64,000 bases of DNA from Neelides folsomi (Eukaryota; Arthropoda; Collembola; Neelipleona; Neelidae), in NCBI GenBank assembly GCA_034687125.1, contig JAQGBZ010000005.1, forward strand, positions 372,001 through 436,000. The letters are read 5' to 3'. The position numbers and the translations under genes were made by a program. Below are positions 1 to 11,602 of the stretch, piece by piece. The notes beneath the pieces were generated by a model. The model was not told where the DNA came from and searched no databases. It was given only the letters and a program-made list of their open reading frames with translations. The stretch's first letter is position 1. Each line of letters opens with the position of its first letter.

Positions 1-137
1 CACAAGAGTAAAATGAAGTTAATCGGCCATTTAATTGTCAAGTAATTTGTAAACCAAGAAGTCGAGGGGGTTTGTTGGGACCTCCCACGTGGCGGACCAC
101 CCGGGAGGACCACCCGGGCGCGACGCTCTCCTCAGTC

Positions 138-3100
138 ATGCCCGACCCGCCCGCCTTCACGGACGCCCCCGCCGCCTCCCGAAGGCTTCACAGGGTAAAT
201 CTCTTTCGGTTTTTAATTTAACAATACCCGGGGAGTTTGATTTAATCCGAATTTTATTGTTTTGAACAGCTGGGCGGGCGGGGGTTTGGTTTGGTCGTTC
301 GAGGGAGCTTTGGAGGGAGATTGCAGCAAATCGCGAGATCAATCGGCGGTTGCGGCCTTCTCTTGGGTTGTTTTGTCATTGCGGCTGCTGCGGGCTTGGG
401 ACTTTCCTATGCAAAGATAGACGCTTCCCTAGACTCTTTATGGACGCCAGGTATGAAATTTCAAATAAAACAATTAATTGGTTTTAATTAATTTAAATTA
501 ATAGACAGCGGAAGATTGCAGAGCGAGCTGGGTTATGTGGAACGGGTGGCAGGGGCCGCAGTGGACGCGGACGTGTTGGTTCTTCAGGTGGCGGGCGAGG
601 ACGGGAATCTCGTTTCCCCCCGGGCCATGCTCGACCACCTCCAAGTTCTTCAGAAGGCCCTAAGGGTCTCGGTCGACCTCTTTGACGTGTAAGGAATTTA
701 ATTACAAACCAATTAAATTAAAGATTAAATCCCAATTTGGATTGTTAGGAGTTGGAGCTTGGTCGATTTGTGCTACAGCGCCTCCATGCCCTCGTTCGAA
801 GCCGGCTGGGTCGACGATTTGTTGGCCAAGGCCTTTCCCTGCGTGGTCGTCACCCCGCTGGACTGTTTCTGGGAAGGGGCCAAGCTCCTTGGCCCCGCCT
901 TTCCCCTAAGACTCCCCGGGTTCCCCGCCCCTCTAAGTTGGACCAATCTCCACCCAATGAATCTCCTCCAACAGGTAAATCCGATTTAAATTAATTTATC
1001 TAAAATGGAATTGTTTTAAGGCCAAGAGCGGTGACAGCGGAGGGTTCCCGTTCGACGCAGTGGAAGGAGTTTTAAGGAGGGCCGGGGTTGGGTCGGGATA
1101 CGTGGAAAAGCCCTGTCTTGACCCAAGGGACCCCGGGTGTCCCTCCACGGCCCCCAACTACAACGGGAAGCCTGCGGATGTTGCAGGGGAGTTATCCAAA
1201 GGCTGTGCGGGTTTCGCTCCCCGTTTGATGCGGTGGCCCACCGAACTCCTCGTTGGGGGACAAACGACAAACTCAACAGGGCAAATCACGAGGTTTTTAA
1301 AATAAAATTAAAAAACTTTTAATTAAATTTTAAAAATAATTAAGTGCCGGTGGTTTGCTGTCGACGGTTCAGTTGATGAGTTCGGCCGAGCTTTTTGAGT
1401 TTTTCCGTGACACATGGAGAGTTCACCACGTGGAGTGGACACCCGCAAAAGCCACCCAAGTCATCCAGGCGGTAATTAATTAAACAAAGGCCAAAGGGAA
1501 TTAAAAGTTTTTAATTTCTACGGTTGATTTAAGAGCTTAAAATTAAAGTTTTTGTTCCAATTCAATTTTGTGTAACCAAAAGGAATTTGGAAACATTTGA
1601 ATTTTAATTTAATTAATTTAACCAATGAAAAGTTTAAAAAAGATTTGAATTTAGTGGCAGAGTCGTTTCGCGGTGGAAGTGAACCACGTGACGGCGGATT
1701 TGAATTTGGAATTCCGAAGTTTCACGGCGAGTTCTTTGGACGCCGTGTTGGCGGCGCACTCGCGGTTTTCCCCCGCCGCGGCACTTTCCCGCGTTTTAAT
1801 TCTCGCCGTCTTTTCCGCCGCCCTCGGTTTCGCCGCCCACCGAACGCCCGCGTCGGCCGCCGGCGCCGTCCTTGGCGTCGCGCTTTCTTTCGCCGCTGCT
1901 GCGGCTGCCGCGGGAATCGCAGCGTTTAAACTTCCTTTGTAAATTTTTAATTTAATTTAATTTTAAAAAATAACTTAAAATGGATTTAACTTGAGTTTAT
2001 AAAACGTGTTCAAATTATTGGAATTTATAATGAAAATGAAATGAATCGAAATGAAAAATTATTTATTTTCCAATGTTTGAGTGAGAAAAGAAAAATTAAA
2101 AATCCTTTAAAATTTATTAATTTTAAAATTAAAACTTGCAGCAACGCCGTGAGTGTTTTGGGCCTTCCTTTATTATGCGTTGGGATTTGCGGTTGGGGCG
2201 TTTTCTCCCTTGTGGGTTTCCCGTTGGGCCCAAGAACACACGGACCATCTTTGGCGCTTGGAGCGGCAATCGCCGCAGCCACTGCGGCCACGGCAGCTCT
2301 CTTACCCGTCCCGGCCGTGAGGGCCATTGGATTACAAGTAAAACTACAATTAAAACCCCCAATGGATTGGAAATTAAATTTTTAATTTAAATTAGGGATC
2401 GGTAATGATCTTGGTTGTCGAAACGGGGCTGTTGCTCTTGTTCCCAGCAGTGTTGAAACTCTTGGGCAAACAACCCGCAAGTCCTCCCCACTGGGCCAAC
2501 AAGATTGGAGGTCTCTATGGGATGAAAAAGGCCTGGCCCTGGTTGGGACTTGTTTTCATAATAACCATCGGGGTTCTGGGATGCGGAGTGGGAAGGGTCG
2601 GCCTGGGTTTGCCAATAACAGCCCTTGTCCCAGAAGACGCCCCGGCTCATGCTTTTCTAAGGGACCAAGCCAAGCTCTTTCCGGTCCATCATGTGAGGGC
2701 CGTGACCAAAGCAAACTTTGACTACCCAAACAACCAAAAGTGAGTTTAAAAACATAAAAGTCATTGGAATTGGAATTAATTGTCATTAATTTAAAAGGTT
2801 ACTGCACAAGTTCCATGAAGCAATGGGGTCTTTGCCTTGGGCCGTGCGGGACGAGGACGGCGGGATGCCGAGGATGTGGCTGGCGGCCTTCAGGGATTGG
2901 TTGGGAAACATCCAAAAGAGTTTTGACCGCGATTGGGCCGCTGGGTACTTGTGGGGAGAGGGATGGAACTCTTCGGCCTCTTTTGAAGGGATCTTGGGAT
3001 GGAAGTTGAGTGTCCAAACGGGCCATGTGGATGCCCCTGTGGACTTGACCCAACTCCCCAATGGGAAGTTATTGGACAACGAGGGCAACGTCCAGCCCCG

Positions 3101-5100
3101 GCAGTTTTACAATCTTTTATCCGCTTGGGCTTCGAATGATCCCTTGGCCTACGGGGCCGTGGCTTCCAACCTAAGACCAGAACCCCGTCCCTGGGTCCAC
3201 GTGGGGGCCGACAAGGATCTCAAGATCCCAAAGTCGCAGCCAATAAAATACGCAGAGATCCGCTACGTGTTCCGCACCGACCCTAACGACCAGGAAGGGG
3301 ACGCGTTGAAGCTCGTGAGGGCCGTGCGACAAATCTGCGACACCTTCGAGGCACGCGGACTCCCCGTTTTCCCATGGGGGATTCCTTTTAGATTCGGAGA
3401 ACAGGTAATTACAATATCTTTGGTTCAATACCCAAATCACATTAATTTCCCAATCAAAACTATAGGAAAACAAATGTCATTTTTCTCTCATTTTTTGTAC
3501 GTGGAATTTAAAACGTCATTTGAATGAAAAATGTTTTTAATTTTAAATAATTTTTAACTCTTTTAATGCATGTTCCACCATTGTTCAACTTTATTAACTT
3601 TTTATCTACTTAACCTTTTAAATAGGTCTTTAATTTAAAACTTTACCTTTTTAACCCTTTCGCAAAACCCTAATCCTATTTCAAAAACTTACCCAAAAAA
3701 CTAAAATTATAATTTTTCAAACATTTTTATCTTTTGTGTACCAATTAAAATGACATTTAAAAATTAATTTATTTTAGTACGTGGAACTTCCGTACGTTGG
3801 CGCTGTGTTTGTGGGCGGAGCCGGAAGTGCCGCGGCTGCGCTTTTGATATTTTTTCTCGGCTGCTCCGCCCGTGCCGTTTTGTGTTGCGGCTTCTGCGCA
3901 GGCGCCAGCGCCGTTTTCATCTTGGGGGCGCTGGGGTGGGCCCACGTGACTTTGTCAGCGCTCAGTCTCGCGTCTGCGCTCCTTGGCGTGGCCGCTTCAC
4001 TTCTACCGCCAATTAAACTTACAACGGTAAATTTTTATTTTTTAAATAAAATTTTTAATCCATAAAATTCTTTAAATTGATCTAAAAAACTCAAAAATGA
4101 GTTTATTGTTCATTTAAATTTGAAACTTGAACAATATGATGCCAAAAAGATTTATCTGATTCAAACAATTTAAAAAACTTGATGGGAGATAATAATATTG
4201 AGTATTAGACCATGTAAAAAGGTTAACTGTTTTTACAGGCCTATTGTTGCACGTGTTTGGGTCCTCGGGGTGATCGTTTGAGTTTGTCGGTGAAACTCGT
4301 GGTTGGGCCGTCCATCGACGGCGTTCTTTTCCTTCTCGCTGCTTCAATACTCACCTTTAGCGTAAGTTTTAATTAATTGATTTAATTAAAACCAAAACGA
4401 TAAATTCAAATTGGTTTGTAGCCCGCCTTTACGTTTGTTTGGTGGCACGTGGGACTGCCGGTGTTTGTGGGGGGCCTTAGCGGATTGGTCCACCTGTTGG
4501 TCACGTGTCCTTTGTTCCTCCTCCTCTTCGACCCCCCCACATGGCTCCCCCTCTCCCCCGCCGACCTCGTTCGCCCCCTCACCCCCTCGCCCCCTCCGAC
4601 CATCAAAAAGAGACCCAAGCGACCCCCGCCCCCCTACTCCTACTCAAGGTAATTCCACTTTAAGAGAGTATAACATGATAAATGATAACCCTAATGTTAA
4701 TTAATTGGAAAGATCCCTTTGGATTAATAAATTGTAAATTGTAAAGGGGGAATAAACACCGTGCCGGGTCTGAGCATTCTTTGTCGACCATCACGGAGGA
4801 GCCCCACTCTCAGGCCCATTCCAACTCGACCCACACGAGGAGATCGGCAGAAATCGTTGTGGCTCCCCAAGTGGTCGTCGAAACATCCGGAGACCACAAC
4901 ACAAAAGTGTCGGCCAAGCTCAAGGTCGAGGTCAACACCATGTGAGTAATCAATACCCACAAATGACCCAATGGGAATTACTCATTGTTATTATTTATAG
5001 GGCCAATTGCAGGTCTTGCGAAGTGACCGGGGTTTCCTCTTCGGGTTCCTCGTTTTCGTCCACGTCCTCCTCTGCGGCCTCGTCGGTGGAAAACGTTTAA
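138..5100 (+). CDS. ptc: Patched, Hedgehog receptor (15 coding exons, about 1123 aa)
   Basis: Twelve-pass RND-family membrane protein that binds Hedgehog and represses Smoothened. Exons: 138-194, 270-450, 505-688, 749-974, 1021-1292, 1345-1471, 1655-1938, 2142-2337, 2396-2739, 2798-3404, 3778-4026, 4239-4361, 4422-4648, 4747-4941, 5001-5100. All phases agree and total 1124 codons. Recognised by TPLDCFWEGAKLLGP and EKPCLDP in the first large loop, FNA...P at TM4, NDPLAYGA and LKIPKSQPI in the second loop, a PPPPYSYSR (PPxY) tail motif, SLSTITEEP and a KVSAKLKVEV C-terminus. Drosophila Ptc is longer (1286 aa); the TM6-TM7 loop and tail are short here. Oddities: the sterol-sensing domain is very Ala-rich, and the conserved GXXXD of TM4 reads GICGW. 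The start is the first ATG in an exon whose FTDAPAA resembles the family N-terminus; the exon may extend upstream. AATAAA at 5100-5105 overlaps the stop. Confidence 0.93.
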
Positions 5101-5358
5101 ATAAATGTACAAACTTGTTTCTAATAAAAAGTTAAACCCATTGCATTACTTCCTCTGACATCATAATAAAGCTATTGAGGGTTGGAAGTAAAAGGGACGG
5201 CTGTTGAGCAAGCGGGGCAAGTTGATGCAAGTTGTTGGGTGTTGGGAAAGGAGGGAGATTTCGTTGCGATGTGCTGCGTTGCGGTCCAGCTGCTCTTCTG
5301 CTCGTCCTCAACCTCCGGTCATCCTCCACCACCGTGTTGATGCGGCTCAAACAACATC

Positions 5359-7741
5359 ATGCAGGCCTCGCAGCAACTCAACGTCCTCCCATCGACAGCC
5401 ACCACAAAAGAACAACCCTCCAGGTAATTTATAAAGATTTAAGACTCACCTTTAATAATATTCTTCCACAGCCTTCCCACGTGGGTCTGTCTGTTGTTGG
5501 CGGGGGTGGTGTGTTTGGTGTTTGAGGGATCCCTCCGGGTTTTATTCTTGTTGATCCTCTTTGGCTACCTGTACCGGGGAGCTGGAAGGATCTTTTGCTT
5601 AACAATCGGCCGGGATGTCCGTGGGGGTCTTGGGTATGTCCGTCTGTTGGTCAAGGTATTTTTCGCCGGAAGGGCCGACGAGTCGGTGGTTTCTTTATTC
5701 CGTCGGTCCGTGGCCAAGAACCCCGACAAGCTCGCTCTGGTCCTTGGGAACAACAAATGGACCTTCAAAAAGGTTACAAATCCTAAAGTTTCCATGTAAA
5801 TTTATTAATTTTTAAATTTAAAAAGCTCGAACAAGTTTCCAATTTCGTTGGCAACCGAATTGCATTTGAATTTGATCGCGGGAGCTGCGTGGGCGTTTTG
5901 TTCGACAACTCGCCCGAGTTTGTCGCCGTGTGGCTTGGAATCGTAAAGGGCGGCGGCGTTCCCGCCCTTTTGAATTCCTCGCTCCGCCCGCTGCAACTAA
6001 AACACGCCCTCAAAGCCGCCGGCGCCCAAGCGCTCGTCTTCCACAAAAATCTAAAAAATCGTAAAATTAAATTTAAAAATTAAATTAAAATTAAAAAACT
6101 TTTAATTTTATTAAAAGTCGCTGTTGAGAGCGGTTTTGGTTGTTTGTGGAGCGTGGGGGGATTTGTGGAGGGGGCCGAAGAGTTAAAACTCGAAGAAACC
6201 TCAAAAGGACCGGAAGTTTCCATCGGATGGACCGACCGGCTCTTGTTCATCTTCACCTCTGGGACCACGGGGATGCCAAAGGCCGCAGTCATCAAACACT
6301 CGAGGTTCAATCCAAATCAATCAAATTGGGATTTTAATAATTTAATTTTAATTTAGATTTGTTTATTTCGTGTGGGGAGTTTGCGAGATGAGCGGGATCG
6401 GGGGGGACGACGTTGTTTACGACCCCCTCCCCCTCTACCACACGGCAGGGGGGAACTTGGGGGTGGGGCTCGCCCTCCTCAAGGGGGCAACCGTCGTTTT
6501 GAGGAAAAACTTTTCGGCTTCAAACTTTTTCAAAGACTGCAAACAATCAAATGCAACGGTTGGAATTGAAATCCATTAAATGTTTGTTAATTGGACTTGT
6601 AATTTAAAAAGGTGGCTCAATACATTGGGGAGATGTGCCGGTACTTGCTGGCCCAGCCGGAAGGAGAACAAGACCAAAGTCACAACGTTAGGGTCATGCT
6701 CGGGAACGGTCTCCGCCCCCAGCTATGGAATTCATTCACTTCGAGATTCAAAGTCCAAATTGCAGAGTTTTACGGAGCCACAGAAGGAAACTGCAATCTC
6801 AGTTAATTCCAATCAAATTTATTCATTTGGAATTGAAATTTAAAATTTGAATTGGTTGTTTAGTCAACGTGGACGGAAGGGTGGGGGCTGTTGGGTTCGT
6901 GAGCCGGATCCTCCCTTGGGTTTACCCAGTCACTCTGATGGCCGTGGACGACGAGGGTCGACCCCTCCGTGGTCCAAATGGTCTCGTGCTCAAATGCAAA
7001 CCCGGAGAACCCGGAGAACTCGTTGGAAGAATCTCAAAGAATCCCGTAAATTAATTTTAAAATCATTTGGACTTTTAATTAAAATTCGGGTATTGCAGAC
7101 TCGGGAGTTTAGCGGGTATTCGGATGAAGCCGCAAGTCGGGCAAAAGAAGTAGAAAACGTCTTCAAAATGGGAGACGTTGGCTTCCGCACGGGGGATCTT
7201 TTGATCATGGACGACCTCGGGTATTTCTACTTTGTGGACCGAACGGGAGACACATTCCGATGGAAGGGAGAAAACGTCTCTACGACAGAAGTCGAAGCAA
7301 CCGTCTCTCTCTTGTAATCTAACCATAAGTCTAAACATCGTTTTTAATTGAAATTTTTAATAAAACCAGGACGGGTCTGAGCGATTGCGTCGTGTTTGGG
7401 GTCCAAGTTCCCGGGAATGAAGGAAGGGCCGGGATGGCGGCCATCATGGGGGACGTGGACGAAAAAGACTTGGCCAGTAAACTCCCCGGGGCCCTTCCCC
7501 TCTTTGCCCGACCCCTCTTTCTCAGAAAAATAAAATCAATCGAGTCGACAGGTGAGAATTTAATTTTAAAATTCTTTTTTAATTTAATTTGATGTTTAAA
7601 GGGACATTCAAGTTGAAAAAGGGCGAGCTTCAAAAGGAGGCGTGGAGGGGCGAAGACGTCTTTCTCCTCCTCGACGATTCCTACGTCCCGTTGACTCCCA
7701 AACTAAGAAAAGAGCTGGAAGCGAAAAAGATCCGTCTTTGA
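5359..7741 (+). CDS. Fatp: Long-chain fatty acid transport protein / very-long-chain acyl-CoA synthetase (FATP1/4 type)
   Basis: Takes up long-chain fatty acids and activates them to acyl-CoA at plasma or ER membrane. Ten exons: 5359-5423, 5472-5772, 5826-6060, 6118-6304, 6357-6558, 6612-6801, 6864-7045, 7099-7313, 7370-7551, 7602-7741, giving 632 aa; human FATP4 is 643 aa. A hydrophobic N-terminal segment ([11 protein letters not shown], then [11 protein letters not shown]) is followed by the AMP-binding motif [13 protein letters not shown], the [11 protein letters not shown] signature, and the FATP/VLACS motif [19 protein letters not shown]. The C-terminal lid has [10 protein letters not shown] and LPLFARP. 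The ATG at 5359 is chosen because it is in frame with the transmembrane exon across the first intron; an ATG at 5340 is not. Its 3' end converges on IQSEC with 79 bases between stop codons; AATAAA lies at 7755-7760. The exact FATP subtype cannot be fixed. Confidence 0.95.
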
Positions 7742-7820
7742 ATCTCCATTTAAAAATAAATGCACTTTTTTCAAATTCTTAAATTCTCTTTTTTATTTAA
7801 ATTTAAATTGGGGGTTGTGA

Positions 7821-9707
7821 CTAGAAGGGGGGCGGGGGGCAGTCGGCATATAAAGTGTGCATGAGGTCAGACTCCGCAACGGCCTCACGAAGGTCTTCAG
7901 CAAATTTGACTCGATCTAACAAATTAAATAATTTTTAGTTCCAAAACCCTCATGGGAAATTAAAAAGACAATTTTCCTCACCATGATCGTTTTTGGCAGC
8001 GAGCAAAAGTTGGTCGAGTGCGAGACCGAAGGGAACGGCGGCCGTGGAAAAAAGATTCACCGACAACCCGGCGAGTTGGATCGATTGGCGGAACGCGTAG
8101 CCCACGCACCCTCGACGCTTTTCAACCTTTTTGGTCAAAACCAAGACGTCGTTGAACAGGAAACACCTTTAGTTTTAAAATTAATTAATCACACCTTTAA
8201 TTAATTAAATTTCAAATTACTCTCTCTGGTGGGATCCCGGCTTGTCCCTTTTGTTCACATCAGACACGTGGTAGAGGCGACAGTAGCAAACGAGTCTTCG
8301 GTGAGGAACGGCAAGGTTCTAAGAATATCATTAAAATTAATTAAAATCCAATTTAAAACCAGGAAATCCAAATTGCTTACAGGAAGGTTGTCGCCGGTCA
8401 TGGTCATTTGGACTTTGAGTACTTGGGTGACGTGGTCGGGGCCGGGCTGCAACGACTGACTTTTGATCCCGTTGTAAACGTCGACAAGGAGTTCGCGAGG
8501 GAGATCCCCCCCTCCGTCCACTCCCCTTAAATTCCCCACAAATTCCTCGACCTTCATCCGCCGGTCCGCCTTTAAATGAGGGGTGTGGGCATCCGTGTTT
8601 AGCACTAATAATTAAAATCAAATAAATTTAATTTAATCACAATGAAAGAATTTAAAATATAAATCCCTTACTGATAATGGCAAAGGCCAGGATGAAAATC
8701 GTGTCGGATCCCTTTTCAAACTCGGCCCTTTAATCAAATTCAAAAAAATATTTAAATTTTATTGATTTAAAACCCATGAGGGATTTAATATTAATTTTGG
8801 TCTTATTACGCCACTGAGGGATTTGCTGCAGCGTATCTGTTTGCAAACGCCTCCATCAGCCTTTCAATCTTTTGAGCTTCGCCAGGCAATTTGAGCGCTT
8901 CCTGGAACTTTCGAAGGGCCACGTCCACGCCCAAACCCTCCATGGGGATCTCTTCAAGGAAGCACCTTAAATTCGAATTTTAAATTAGTAAACCTCTTTA
9001 ATTAAAGGTAAATAAATTTAAAATTCTTACTGAAGGATCTGCGGATGGGTTTTTGGGTCTGCGAGGAAATCTCCAATGAGTTGCTTTGAAACTCCCTTTC
9101 GGGAGCAGAGGAATTTGGCCACAGCGTGGGGGGCAGGATCGAGGAATCCGTGAGCTGCCAAAAACCCGATGCCCCGACGGGGTTTCACATTGAACAAATT
9201 CAAACCCGCACGGTAAATCCGTTTACGTTCCCCTTCACCTCCACAAACCCGGACCTAATTCCCAACAAGGATTTTAAAATTAAAATCAATCCTCTCCGTT
9301 GTCCTTGTTGTTACTTATTAATTGTGGTTAATTACAAACCTCGACTCCTCCACAGCTGCAAGGACCGCAGCCGTTGACCAAGGTCCCTCTCGGTCCATCC
9401 CGTTTTAATCTCTGGAAGGATCTGACGAGCGAGTATCTGCATACAAAGTAAGAAACATGGAAATTCCGAAATGTCAAATCTCCGTCTTATCCCATGCAAG
9501 GGAGAAATTCCGTATCGATCGGAATGAAATTGACAGTTTTTACCTTCTGAATGCCCGTTGGATGGTGAGGGCCGCTTCCGACTTTCCAGCAAGGTCCTTG
9601 ACCTCGTCTTCGTCCTCGTCGTTGTTGAGTGTGAGATTGGGGGCCGTGGGCGAGGAAGAAGCCGAAGAGTCCGAGTCCTCGAAACTGCTGAGCACAACGA
9701 GGGCCAT
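7821..9707 (-). CDS. IQSEC: Compact IQSEC/BRAG-family Arf guanine-nucleotide exchange factor (IQ, Sec7, PH)
   Basis: Activates Arf6-class GTPases at membranes (Drosophila relative: schizo/loner). Nine exons in transcript order: 9707-9544, 9436-9340, 9254-9031, 8965-8810, 8727-8672, 8604-8381, 8318-8221, 8166-7982, 7915-7821; total 432 aa. Exons 1-2 form an IQ calmodulin-binding motif ([11 protein letters not shown]) split by an intron. Exons 3-6 are the Sec7 domain, with the glutamate finger in [15 protein letters not shown] and the second motif in [12 protein letters not shown]. Exons 7-9 are the PH domain ([41 protein letters not shown]), ending PPPPF. Vertebrate members have about 1000 residues or more; here the acidic N-terminus, the IQ-Sec7 linker and the C-terminal tail are almost gone. 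The start is uncertain because more 5' exons could lie at 9.7-10.5 kb. AATAAA on this strand is at 7797-7792. Confidence 0.92.
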
Positions 9708-9982
9708 CTTTAACTTGTGAGTGGGTGGGGAATCGATAATACCCGCTTTGGACGTCTATTTACCGACCGACTCACCCGTTTCTCAACTTGCCCCTTTTAC
9801 ACCCAACAACCATCAACCAACAACTCAACGACTCTTCTCTAAAGATCTTCTCTCCGTGTATTTTAAATAAAAAATCCTCTCTCGTATTTAAATATGGTTT
9901 GGTTGTTTTAATATTGGAGATATTTTATACCTTTGGTCGTGCATCTTTCCAGCCAAAAAGATGATCATGGTGTATGCGTGCA

Positions 9983-10017
9983 GGGTCTCTCAAGGGGACT
10001 GATGTTGTGAGAGACCC
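9983..10017. repeat. Short inverted repeat (hairpin)
   Basis: Left arm GGGTCTCTCA at 9983-9992 and right arm TGAGAGACCC at 10008-10017 are perfect reverse complements around a 15-base loop. An imperfect further copy, CTTTGAGAGAC, follows directly. It lies in the upstream region of IQSEC. Function unknown. Confidence 0.6.
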
Positions 10018-10189
10018 TTTGAGAGACGTTAAAGAAAGTTGCAGCTGGTGGTGTGGTGGGCAGCTGTTTGGCAGCTGCCTTTGCACCACCTCCTTGCTCG
10101 CTCGCTTGCCACATGCCTCAACAATCCTCACTTACTTTCATGTTCTGATGAACATGTGGCCCCCAAACATCTCCCAAATTCCTCACCTA

Positions 10190-10374
10190 TTATTGTGATG
10201 GTCGTAGTAATGGGGAGCACACGACGAAGAGGTCCGCACGCGGTAAGGGAACGTGCCCTTGAGGATAAAGTGGGCGTAGGGGTCGGAGGGACAGCCTTGG
10301 AAGAAGGCCGGTCGGGCGGGGGCATGGACGAGGACGACCTCGGCCATCTCCACCTCCTCCCACCCCCCGAACAT
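10190..10374 (-). other. Unassigned GC-rich exon-like block
   Basis: In this part of the window coding exons are GC-rich and non-coding DNA is AT-rich, so this block looks like an exon. On the minus strand it is open from an ATG at 10374 to a donor-like AATAATAG|GTGAGG near 10190. It would encode about 60 residues including MAEVVLVHAPARPAFF and a Tyr/His-rich end. I do not recognise the sequence. It could be an alternative 5' exon of IQSEC, but its phase (2) does not join directly to the IQ exon. It could also be 3' UTR of COQ5. Confidence 0.25.
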
Positions 10375-10498
10375 GACTGACTAGCTAACTACAACTAACA
10401 ATGACGATCAACTACGACTGAGGTCGATGGAGCAGAGAATGAATAAATAAATCACCTGGTGGTGGTGGTGTTGTTGATGGGGGAGGAGGAGGTCATCA

Positions 10499-11602
<1,104 letters not shown>

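Larger units (their letters stand above)
9708..10498. other. Spacer between IQSEC 5' end and COQ5 stop
   Basis: This 791-base stretch should hold the IQSEC promoter and the COQ5 3' UTR, as both genes run on the minus strand. It contains a short hairpin at 9983-10017 and a GC-rich open block at 10190-10375 described separately. A CCACCACCACC-type microsatellite (minus strand) lies near 10460-10480. I see no other recognisable gene. Confidence 0.5.

Noticed and set aside
138-5100. Dispatched, NPC1 or a generic Patched-domain protein as the identity of the first gene
   Set aside because: The TPLDCFWEGAKL, EKPCLDP, LKIPKSQP and SLSTITEEP motifs and the overall collinearity are specific to Patched proper.
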